Assembly: GCA_016458225.1 (NCBI GenBank)
Contig: JAEMGR010000013.1
Coordinates: 124,001-188,000, forward strand
DNA from: Myxococcaceae bacterium JPH2
Lineage (GTDB): Bacteria; Myxococcota; Myxococcia; Myxococcales; Myxococcaceae
Direction of reading: 5' to 3'
Length of the DNA stretch: 64,000 bases
The position numbers were made by a program, and so were the translations under genes. Within the stretch, counting starts at the first letter, position 1. The number at the start of each line of letters is the position of its first letter. The notes below the pieces were generated by a model. The model worked only from the letters and a program-made list of their open reading frames with translations, was not told the origin of the DNA and did not search any database. This document shows positions 16,467 through 25,223 of the stretch, piece after piece.

Positions 16467-17278
16467 CCTATCTGATGGAGTCGGATTCCGAGGCGCGGCG
16501 GCTGCTGGAGCAGGAGCGCTCCTCCCCGAGTCTGGAGCGCCTGCGGGTGACGGGGCTTCGCCCAGGCGCGGTGGTGCTCGATGCGGGCTGCGGTCCAGGA
16601 GCCATCACCGCGTCGCTGGTGAAGATGGTGGGGCCAGAGGGACGGGTCGTCGCGTTGGATCCCAGCGAGTCTCGGTTGGAAGAGGCCGCGCGGGTGCTGC
16701 ACGGGAATGACAACGTGGAGCTGATCTGCGCGGCGCTGCCTCAGGCGGGCCTGCCGGCGTCCATCGCGCAGACGGGGCTGCCGTCGGATCACTTCGACTA
16801 CACGTGGTGCCAGTACGTCTTCGAGTACCTGCGCGATCCCGAGACGGCGCTCGATGAGCTCATCCGCGTGACGCGGCCTGGCGGCAAGGTGGTGGTGGCG
16901 GACATCGACGGAGTGGGGCTGCTCAACTGGCCCTTCCCCGCGCTGCTGCGCGACGGCACCGAGAAGCTGATGCGCGCGTTGTCGGAGCAGGGGTTGGACT
17001 TGAACGTGGGGCGCAAGCTCTACCACCTGTTCCGCCAGCACGGCCTGCGCGACGTGCGCGTGCACCTGTCGCCGTTCTACGTGGTGGGGGGCCGCGCGGA
17101 CGACGCGATGGTGGCGGACTGGTCGCTGCGCTTCGACGTGCTCAAGCCCGTGGGCGTGCCCGCGCTGGGAGGCGAGGCCGCGTACACGCTCTTCCGCGAC
17201 GCCTTCCTGGAGATGCTGCGCGACGAGGAGACCTTCAAGTACGCCGTGGTGCTCACCACGGAAGGGACCAAGCCATGA
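16463..17278 (+). CDS. class I SAM-dependent methyltransferase
   Basis: A 271-residue methyltransferase. The start is the ATG at 16463, sharing ATGA with the stop of the PilZ-like gene; the open frame extends upstream only inside that gene. Motif I is VVLDAGCGPGAITASL, with the acidic end of strand 2 in VVALDPSESRLEEAARVL, and a UbiE-like motif follows (FDYTWCQYVFEYL). The C-terminal ~90 residues (DLNVGRKLYHLFRQHGLRDV) form the substrate cap, and the substrate is unknown. It ends in another ATGA overlap with the hybrid kinase gene, so the three proteins are probably made in linked amounts and work on one pathway. Confidence 0.85.
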   Translation: MTYLMESDSEARRLLEQERSSPSLERLRVTGLRPGAVVLDAGCGPGAITASLVKMVGPEGRVVALDPSESRLEEAARVLHGNDNVELICAALPQAGLPASIAQTGLPSDHFDYTWCQYVFEYLRDPETALDELIRVTRPGGKVVVADIDGVGLLNWPFPALLRDGTEKLMRALSEQGLDLNVGRKLYHLFRQHGLRDVRVHLSPFYVVGGRADDAMVADWSLRFDVLKPVGVPALGGEAAYTLFRDAFLEMLRDEETFKYAVVLTTEGTKP

Positions 17279-20190
17279 CGTCGGGAGGCGCGGCGCCGGA
17301 CGACCTGGCGCCAGTCCCCGCCGATACCCCGGAGATCAGCGTCCGAACCCTGCGCGGCTTCCTCCTGCACTTCGAGGAGGCCTATGGCCGTGAGCGGTTG
17401 GCCGCGCTGTGGGAGCGCGAGAAGCTGCCGCTGCCGCTGAGCTACGTGGAGACGCTGTCTCACTTCGTGTCGCTGCGCTTCGTGGAGTCCATGCTGGACC
17501 TCATGGTGCGCGACTCGGGGGACCCGGAGTTCGCGACCAAGGCGGGCATGCGCATCGCGAGCCCGGGCGCCATGGGCTTCGCGTACTACATGCTCAAGGC
17601 GCTCGCGACGCCGGCCGTCTGCTACGAGCGCACCGTGGAGCTGGGGCCCACCTTCAACCGGGTGGGCACCTTCCGCATCGTCCAGATGGGCAGCGACCAG
17701 ATGGTGCTGCGCTACACGTCGCGCATCCCCGAGCATGGCCGCAACCTGTGCCGCGCGCGCATGGGCAACTTCGCCTCGCTGCCCACCATCTGGGACCTGG
17801 CGCCCGCGGAGGTTCGCGAGACGCAGTGTCACGTGGAGGGCGCGCCCTGTTGTGAGTACCACCTGCGCTGGCAGGCCCTGCCGCCGGTGGCGTGGCGCCG
17901 CTACGTGGGCGGGCTGGTGGGCGTGGTGGGCGGGTTGATGGCGCATGCGCTCGCGCTGGGGCCCGCGGGCTTCTCCGTGGGCGCGTTCGCGCTGACGGGC
18001 TCCGCGCTGGGCGCGTGGCTGGACACCCGCGCGGAGCTGGAGCGCAAGGACCTGCAGCTCAACGAGCAGCACCAGGGGCTCAAGCGCTCGCTGGAGGACC
18101 TGCAGCGGCGCAACGAGGAGATCTTCCGCACCAACCTGGAGCTGGAGGACCGCGTCGAGGCGCGCACGCGCGAGCTGTCCGAGGCCAACTCCAAGCTCGA
18201 GGCCGCGCTCGTGCGGCAGCAGGAGCTGGATCGCGTCAAGAGCGAGTTCTTCGACAACGTGAGCCATGAGCTGCGCACGCCGCTCACGCTCATCCTGCTG
18301 TCGCTGGAGTCGCTCCAGAAGAAGGCGCCGGAAGACCTGCCCGACGTGCTGCGCCAGCACCTGGCCACGATGGACCGCAGCGCGCAGCGCCTCTTGCGGC
18401 TCATCAACAACCTGCTGGACCTGGCGCAGCTCGAGTCCGGCAAGGTGCGCCTGCGCTATCACCCGCTGGAGCTGTACGGCTTCCTCTCCACGCTGCTCCT
18501 GCCGTTTCGCACCATGGCGGAGAAGCAGGGCGTGGAGCTGGTGCTGGATGGGCAGACCGTCTCGCCGGTGCATGTGGACAGCGAGCGCATCGAGATCGTC
18601 TTCCAGAACCTGGTGTCCAACGCGCTCAAGTTCACCCAGGCGGGCCGCGTCACGGTGCGCGTGCGCGAGGACGACGCGGACGTGCACGTGGAGGTGGTGG
18701 ACACGGGGCCGGGCATCGCGCAGCGCGACCTCGCCGTCATCTTCGACCGGTTCGCGCAGGCGGACACGTCCGGCACGCGCCGGTTCGGCGGCACGGGCAT
18801 TGGCCTGGCGCTGGTGAAGGAGACGCTGGAGCTGCACTCGGGCGGCATCTCGGTGACGAGCGAGGTGGGCCAGGGCTCCAACTTCCATGTGCGGCTGCCC
18901 AAGGGCATGGCGCACGTTCGCGACGAGCTGCGCGAGCGCCGACGCCAGGATGTCCCCGTGCGCCGCGACCGCCGCATCTCCGGCAACTTCCCCTCGGTGG
19001 CGACGAGCACGCCCGCCGCCGCGCCCTCCTCCGCGCCGCATGATCATCCGGGGCCGGATCAACGCGCGCCCCGCGTGCTGGTGGTGGAGGACGACCACGA
19101 GATCCGCGCGTTCATCGCGGGCATCCTGGAGCAGCACTACCGCGTGCTGGAGGCGTCCAACGGCGAGGAGGGGCGTCAGCGCGCGATGACCGAGCACCCG
19201 GACCTGGTGCTCTCCGACGTGATGATGCCGGTGATGTCCGGACTCCAGCTCCTGGACGTGCTGCGCGCGTCGCCGCAGACGGTGGACATCCCCATCATCC
19301 TGCTCACCGCGCGTCAGGACGTGTCCGCGAAGGTGGAGGCGCTGGGCTCGGGGGCCAATGACTACCTGGGCAAGCCCTTCAGCCCGCGCGAGCTGCTGGC
19401 CCGCGTGGAGACGCAGCTGCGCCTGCGCGAGGCGGCGGTGCGCGCGGCGGAGAACGAGCGGCTGGCGGCCATCGGTCTGTTGACGTCGGGCTTCGCGCAC
19501 GAGGTGCGCAATCCGCTCAACGGGCTGATGAACGCGCTGGTGCCGCTGAAGGAAGTGGTGCAGGGCGGGCAGGGCACGGATCCCGACATGGGCGTGGCCA
19601 TGCTGGAGGTGATGGAGGAGTGCGGTCAGCGCATCCGCCACCTCGCCGAGTCGCTCCTGTCCTTTGTCCGCACGGCGGAGAAGCCGGTGGCCGTGCGCCT
19701 GGACGCCGCGCTGGACTCCACGCTGAGCGTGCTGGGATGGAAGGTGCCGCCGGGCGTGGTGGTGGAGCGCGCGTACCACTGCTCGGAGCCCGTGCTGGGA
19801 GACCCGGGCACGCTCAACCAGGTGTGGCTCAACCTGCTCGATAACGCGCTGCGCGCCGTGGGGGAGAGCGGGCGGGTGCGCGTGGCCACCGCGCGCGAGG
19901 GGGACGAGGTGCTCGTGTCCTTCAGCGACACGGGCGTGGGCATCCGCCCCGAGGACATGGAGCGCATCTTCCAGCCCTTCTTCTCCACCCGCGCGGCGGG
20001 CGAGGGCACGGGGCTGGGGCTCGCGCTCAGCCGGCGCATCATCCTCCAGCACGGAGGCCGCATCGGCGTGACGAGCAAGCCGGGCGAGGGGACGCGGGTG
20101 GAAGTCCGCCTGCCCTTGCGCCCGACGGTGGGCGGGGCGCCTGCTCCCACTCAGCCCTCCCAGGACAGGTGGACACGCCGGCTCGGCTGA
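17275..20190 (+). CDS. hybrid sensor histidine kinase with two transmitter modules
   Basis: A 971-residue protein. Residues 10-205 form a sensor related in pattern to V4R-like or AraC-associated ligand domains and end in GAPCCEYHLRW (Cys192, Cys193). Two hydrophobic stretches at about 211-249 may be a membrane hairpin, then a coiled coil leads to HisKA (NVSHELRTPL, His331) and a complete HATPase (N box NLVSNALKF, DTGPGI, GGTGIGLAL). A receiver follows (about 600-715) with phosphoacceptor Asp648 in LSDVMMP. It is followed by a second complete kinase: HisKA-like FAHEVRNPLNG (His742) and HATPase (DTGVGI, GTGLGLALS). The order is sensor, kinase, receiver, kinase. No separate output regulator is adjacent; the partner genes are the coupled PilZ-like protein and methyltransferase. 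Confidence 0.9.
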   Translation: MTSGGAAPDDLAPVPADTPEISVRTLRGFLLHFEEAYGRERLAALWEREKLPLPLSYVETLSHFVSLRFVESMLDLMVRDSGDPEFATKAGMRIASPGAMGFAYYMLKALATPAVCYERTVELGPTFNRVGTFRIVQMGSDQMVLRYTSRIPEHGRNLCRARMGNFASLPTIWDLAPAEVRETQCHVEGAPCCEYHLRWQALPPVAWRRYVGGLVGVVGGLMAHALALGPAGFSVGAFALTGSALGAWLDTRAELERKDLQLNEQHQGLKRSLEDLQRRNEEIFRTNLELEDRVEARTRELSEANSKLEAALVRQQELDRVKSEFFDNVSHELRTPLTLILLSLESLQKKAPEDLPDVLRQHLATMDRSAQRLLRLINNLLDLAQLESGKVRLRYHPLELYGFLSTLLLPFRTMAEKQGVELVLDGQTVSPVHVDSERIEIVFQNLVSNALKFTQAGRVTVRVREDDADVHVEVVDTGPGIAQRDLAVIFDRFAQADTSGTRRFGGTGIGLALVKETLELHSGGISVTSEVGQGSNFHVRLPKGMAHVRDELRERRRQDVPVRRDRRISGNFPSVATSTPAAAPSSAPHDHPGPDQRAPRVLVVEDDHEIRAFIAGILEQHYRVLEASNGEEGRQRAMTEHPDLVLSDVMMPVMSGLQLLDVLRASPQTVDIPIILLTARQDVSAKVEALGSGANDYLGKPFSPRELLARVETQLRLREAAVRAAENERLAAIGLLTSGFAHEVRNPLNGLMNALVPLKEVVQGGQGTDPDMGVAMLEVMEECGQRIRHLAESLLSFVRTAEKPVAVRLDAALDSTLSVLGWKVPPGVVVERAYHCSEPVLGDPGTLNQVWLNLLDNALRAVGESGRVRVATAREGDEVLVSFSDTGVGIRPEDMERIFQPFFSTRAAGEGTGLGLALSRRIILQHGGRIGVTSKPGEGTRVEVRLPLRPTVGGAPAPTQPSQDRWTRRLG

Positions 20191-20320
20191 GTGCGTCACG
20201 ACGGGCCGGAAATTCTGCCGCTTCTCAAGTGTCCTCTCTGTCAACGCAAAGGTGCGGCTCTGCTACAGTGCCGTGCCTTTTCCAGTCCTACCCCTCACAT
20301 CCTTTCGAGGAAGACACGGC

Positions 20321-21715
<1,395 letters not shown>

Positions 21716-21763
21716 CGCACGGCCGCGACGGACGAGGGCGCCTCACGGACCCTCGGACATGAC

Positions 21764-21801
21764 AACGCCGGAGCACCCTGGGGGCGCTCCGGCGTTTTTT
21801 G
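21764..21801. terminator. rho-independent terminator between convergent genes
   Basis: Perfect 10-bp arms (ACGCCGGAGC at 21765-21774 and GCTCCGGCGT at 21786-21795) are followed by a T run at 21795-21800. It ends the peptide transporter transcript. On the other strand there are only two T residues, so it is weaker for the convergent gene ending at 21883. Confidence 0.92.
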
Positions 21802-21882
21802 TTTGCCCCGAAAGTCAGGCCGGGGCGGCTCGCGCGCTTCGCTGACGGAGCCGCCGCATCGGGCGTGGCGCCAGGGGGCCTG

Positions 21883-23157
21883 CTACTTCGAGCAGGCCGT
21901 CACCCGGAACGAATCCTCGATGCCCGAGGAGTAGGTGAGCGGGGCGTAGGAGCCGCCGCCCTTGTACGTCCCCGAGAAGCCCAGGTCTTCGTAGAGCCGG
22001 CAGAACCCGCCGTCGCTCGCGACGCGCACGAGGGCCGCGCCACGGGTCGACTGCGCGAGCGGGATGCCCAGGTCGTTCTTCTCGATGACCGTCGTGCCGG
22101 AGGTGCGCAGCTTCACCAGCGTTCCGCCGAAGGACTTCACCTGCGCGGCGACCGGGCCGTTGAGCTTCGCGTCGCTCGTCGCCCAGGCCTTGGGGAAGCG
22201 ATCCACGCGGACCGCGGCGGCCAGGGCGTCCTTGAACTTCTTCGCCTGGACCTCGAGCGGCTTGAAGTGGTCGGCGCCGACCGTCACGCCCGTCGGGGCG
22301 ATGAGCTCGCCGAACTCGCTGGTGACCTGCTTGACGTGCTCGGCGGGGTTCTTGAAGCGCGCGAGCCAGACATTGGAGAGGATGCCCTCCTGCTCGAGCG
22401 CGGTGAGCGCCTCCTGGTCGACCTTGAGCTGATCCTCGAGGCGCGCCTTCGCCGCGAGCGACACGTAGGTCTCGGCGATCTTCTTGTGGTTCGCGGCCAA
22501 CTCGCAGACGACCTTCGGCTGCTTCTCGCGCTCCTTGTCCTCGTAGCGCTTCTGGATCGTCAGGTACTGCTGCTCCTCGCACTCCTCGGCGAGGGCGGGG
22601 AGCGCGAGGATCGCCGTGATGTCCTCCTGGACCTGCCCGAGGACGCCTCGCACCTTCCCGTCGACGACCATGAGCCCGGCCTGGATGGCGGCGCCGTGGC
22701 GATCCCCGATGTTGGTGAACCGGGCGCGGCGCTCCAAGTCGAGATCCGCCGCGTCGTGGGCCGCGTTCACCTCGTCGCTCGCCTGCTTCCACTTGGCGGA
22801 GGACTCCTTGAAGAACGTCTCGAAGCTGGAGGTGTCCCAGTCCTTGTCCTTCTCCTTGATGCGCGCGATGCGGGTCTCGACGTCATCGAGCAGCTTCGCG
22901 ATCTCATCGAGCGTGTTGGGGTTCTTCCAGTCCGACCGCTCGAACTTCTTGGTGAGGGTCTTCATCTTCACTTCGACCGTCTGGATGTCGACCTTGGCGG
23001 GGCTGTTGTTCGCGGCCGAGGGCGCGGCGAACGCCGTGCTGGCTGTCGCCAATTGCAGGGCGGCGGCAAGGAGAAGGGCGGCGCGGGCGCCTCGGCGGGC
23101 GCCGAGCTGCTGGGAGGAGGGACGGATGTGGGATCGCTCGAGCGACGGGGTCGGCAA
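21883..23157 (-). CDS. exported protein of unknown function
   Basis: A 424-residue protein. I choose a TTG start at 23157 because AGGAG lies 7 nt upstream on the minus strand; the open frame extends to 23223 without a ribosome binding site. The N-terminus is a long basic region followed by a hydrophobic core and a likely cleavage site (ALLLAAALQLATASTAFAAP), so it should be periplasmic or secreted. The mature part is highly charged and mainly helical, with coiled-coil-like segments (ETRIARIKEKDKDWD; YEDKEREKQPKVVCEL). The C-terminal ~45 residues, with two Cys (GGFCRLYEDLGFSGTY and RVTACSK), look like a small beta domain. I do not recognise the family. It sits between two peptide transporters. 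Confidence 0.72.
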   Translation of the reverse strand: MPTPSLERSHIRPSSQQLGARRGARAALLLAAALQLATASTAFAAPSAANNSPAKVDIQTVEVKMKTLTKKFERSDWKNPNTLDEIAKLLDDVETRIARIKEKDKDWDTSSFETFFKESSAKWKQASDEVNAAHDAADLDLERRARFTNIGDRHGAAIQAGLMVVDGKVRGVLGQVQEDITAILALPALAEECEEQQYLTIQKRYEDKEREKQPKVVCELAANHKKIAETYVSLAAKARLEDQLKVDQEALTALEQEGILSNVWLARFKNPAEHVKQVTSEFGELIAPTGVTVGADHFKPLEVQAKKFKDALAAAVRVDRFPKAWATSDAKLNGPVAAQVKSFGGTLVKLRTSGTTVIEKNDLGIPLAQSTRGAALVRVASDGGFCRLYEDLGFSGTYKGGGSYAPLTYSSGIEDSFRVTACSK

Positions 23158-23395
23158 GGAGGGACTCCTGATGGCTGGGATTGCGACGGGCCCGGGGCAG
23201 CGAACCAGCGCTTTCGCGCCCACCTCGTCGCTGTGGCTCAGTCGTACGAACCCGGTGCTGGCCGCGGCCGAGACTAGCCACAGCGAGACCGTGTATCAGC
23301 GAAATTCGTACACTGAGTATGAAAACATTCGGGAGCACCGGGCGGCTTCCGCTGGGCGGGCGCTCCGATGTCTTGCTTTGTCCCGAGGTCTTGCG

Positions 23396-23423
23396 CTGAG
23401 CCCCGGAGAACCGCGGGGCTCAG
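23396..23423 (-). other. stem-loop downstream of the second POT gene
   Basis: CTGAGCCCC (23396-23404) pairs with GGGGCTCAG (23415-23423), a perfect 9-bp stem with a 10-nt loop, 14 nt after the stop of the transporter gene ending at 23437. No T tract follows on the minus strand, so it is a possible transcript end only. The rest of 23158-23436 holds the promoter region of the exported protein, including a lower-GC stretch near 23290-23330. Confidence 0.5.
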
Positions 23424-23436
23424 CGGTTGATAACAG

Positions 23437-24894
23437 CTACGTCGCGGGCGCGGCGGCGGGGGCGGCGCCATCCACCTGCGCGGGAGTCGGGGCCTGGTAG
23501 TAGTCGCGGACCACGAAGCGGCGGGCGACGAGCGCCATGCCCACGGCGGCGACGGCGGCGAAGCTCGCATAGAAGAAGAACTGGCCGGCGCCGGTGAAGA
23601 CATTCAGCTCGGAGGCGATGGCCACCGCGAAGTTCGCCGTGGCGTTGCACACCAGCCAGATGGATTGCACCACGCTCTTCATCTCACGCGGCGCCTGGGT
23701 GTACGCGAACTCCAGGCCCGTGGTGGACACGAGAATCTCCGCCACCGTCAGCACGATGTACGGCAAGAGCTGCCAGGCGATGTTGAGCGTGGTGCCGTGC
23801 TCCATCATCACCTGATAGCCGCCCGCGATGACGTACGCGATGGCGCCCACCGCCAGCCCCAGGGGCATGCGCCGCAGCGGCGTCAGCTCGAGGCCCACGC
23901 GCTGCAGCGCCGGGTACACCACCGCCGTGAGGAACGGGATGAGCAACATCACCAGCGCGGGGTTGATGAACTGCATCTGGCTGGGCTCGAACTTCAGCGG
24001 GCCCACGTAGGGGTCCATGGCGCGGGCCTGGACCACCCACGTGGAGGCCTTCTGGTCGAACAGCATCCAGAAGAAGGGCACGAACGGGAGCATCAATCCG
24101 CTGATGCGCAACACCGCCTTGGCGCCCTCCACGGCCTCGGGCGGGTGCCGCTGCAGCGCGGCGTCCAGCCAGTGGGACTTCGCGCCCGCTTGGGCCTCCG
24201 GGCGCTTCCCCTGGAAGGCCGCGAACACGATCTTCAGGAACGAGTGAGGGTTGGGCCCCGAGGGCGGCACCATCACGTAGTGCTTGCGACCCAGCCAGAA
24301 CAGGAAGGTCGCGACGAACATCAGGACGCCGGGGATGCCGAAGGCCACCGCGGGCCCCAGGCGCTTGAGCGCCAGCGGGATGAACAGCGACGCGAACAAC
24401 GAGCCCAGGTTGATGGTCCAGTAGAAGATGGCGAAGATCTTCTTCAAGAGGTGCTTGTTCTTCGCCGAGAACTGGTCACCCACCATGGCCGCCACGCACG
24501 GCTTGATTCCGCCGCTGCCCACCGAGATGAGGAAGAGGCCGGCGAAGAAGCCCGGGATGCTGTTCTCGAACAGCGCGAGGCACGCGTGCCCGGCGCAGTA
24601 CACCAGGCTCAGCCACAGGATGACGCGGAACTTGCCGAAGAACCGGTCCGCCAGCCACCCGCCCACCAGCGGGAACCAGTACACGCCGAACATGAAGAAG
24701 TGGAAGAGCGCCTTGGCCCGCGTGGTGCGCATCTCCGTGTCCGGAATCTGCGTCAGCAGCAGGTAGTCGATGAGGAACACCGTGAGGATGTTCCGCATCC
24801 CGTAGAAGCTGAAGCGCTCACACGCCTCGTTCCCGATGATGTAGGGGATCTGCGGCGGAAAGCGGTCGTCCTGCCCGGTACGTGTCTCGGCCAT
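23437..24894 (-). CDS. POT-family peptide transporter, second type
   Basis: A 485-residue proton-dependent oligopeptide transporter. Helix 1 carries ExxER (NEACERFSFYGMRNILTVFL), and the signature region reads FAIFYWTINLGSLFASLF, close to the animal-type PepT/PTR branch, unlike the gene at 20321. A long loop (HSFLKIVFAAFQGKRPEA) separates the two bundles, followed by VPFFWMLFDQKASTWVVQA. The last ~25 residues are Ala/Pro-rich. It lies downstream of uvrA on the same strand after a 329-bp gap, so it probably has its own promoter in the AT-richer stretch around 25060-25130. Confidence 0.92.
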   Translation of the reverse strand: MAETRTGQDDRFPPQIPYIIGNEACERFSFYGMRNILTVFLIDYLLLTQIPDTEMRTTRAKALFHFFMFGVYWFPLVGGWLADRFFGKFRVILWLSLVYCAGHACLALFENSIPGFFAGLFLISVGSGGIKPCVAAMVGDQFSAKNKHLLKKIFAIFYWTINLGSLFASLFIPLALKRLGPAVAFGIPGVLMFVATFLFWLGRKHYVMVPPSGPNPHSFLKIVFAAFQGKRPEAQAGAKSHWLDAALQRHPPEAVEGAKAVLRISGLMLPFVPFFWMLFDQKASTWVVQARAMDPYVGPLKFEPSQMQFINPALVMLLIPFLTAVVYPALQRVGLELTPLRRMPLGLAVGAIAYVIAGGYQVMMEHGTTLNIAWQLLPYIVLTVAEILVSTTGLEFAYTQAPREMKSVVQSIWLVCNATANFAVAIASELNVFTGAGQFFFYASFAAVAAVGMALVARRFVVRDYYQAPTPAQVDGAAPAAAPAT

Positions 24895-25223
24895 GGGAGG
24901 GCGAACCTACCCAAGCCCACCCTCGGACTCCACCGGCCTCGTAGCCCCGAGGGCCTCGCTCGCCCGGCCACCGTCCCGCTCGCGCCCAGGTGCAACGCCA
25001 TTGCAGATGCAAGCCGGACGCGCTCGCCTGCCCACCCATCCGCAGTGTGCGGCTAAAAAGCTCTGGCGGTTTATGCCTGAATTATGTCTATGCCGGATTT
25101 GACATGAATTGAGGAGTCTCTATCATTCCGGACACTCCAAGGTGGGCGGAGGGGCGGGGCGCGGTCAGGGCCCCGTCCCTCTTCCCCTGAACCTCTGAGC
25201 GGGAGGAGACGCTCCGCCAGGAC
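24895..25223. other. 329-bp region between uvrA and the POT gene
   Basis: I see no protein gene here. A lower-GC block (about 25050-25130) contains a direct repeat TATGCC at 25072-25077 and 25089-25094 and a plus-strand promoter-like pair listed separately. A GC-rich imperfect stem-loop lies around 25155-25185 on the uvrA 3' side and has no T tract. Confidence 0.55.
25099..25126 (+). promoter_or_regulatory. orphan sigma70-like promoter pointing at the uvrA 3' end
   Basis: TTGACA (25099-25104, perfect) and TATCAT (25121-25126, 5/6) are 16 bp apart on the plus strand. No plus-strand gene lies downstream; transcription would run through a GC-rich stem-loop and then antisense to the end of uvrA. 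It could drive a small or antisense RNA. It could also be a chance match in the AT-rich block that holds the minus-strand POT promoter. Confidence 0.35.

Noticed and set aside
17077-20244. Long minus-strand open frame opposite the hybrid kinase
   Set aside because: Low-complexity His/Arg/Ala-rich product with no motifs; the plus strand has complete histidine kinase motifs.
23396-23423. Calling the stem-loop after the second POT gene a true intrinsic terminator
   Set aside because: The stem is good but no T tract follows on the transcribed strand, so it is listed only as a stem-loop.
23665-25056. Plus-strand open frame opposite the second POT transporter
   Set aside because: His/Arg/Glu-rich with no membrane or domain pattern; the minus strand codes for a clear transporter.
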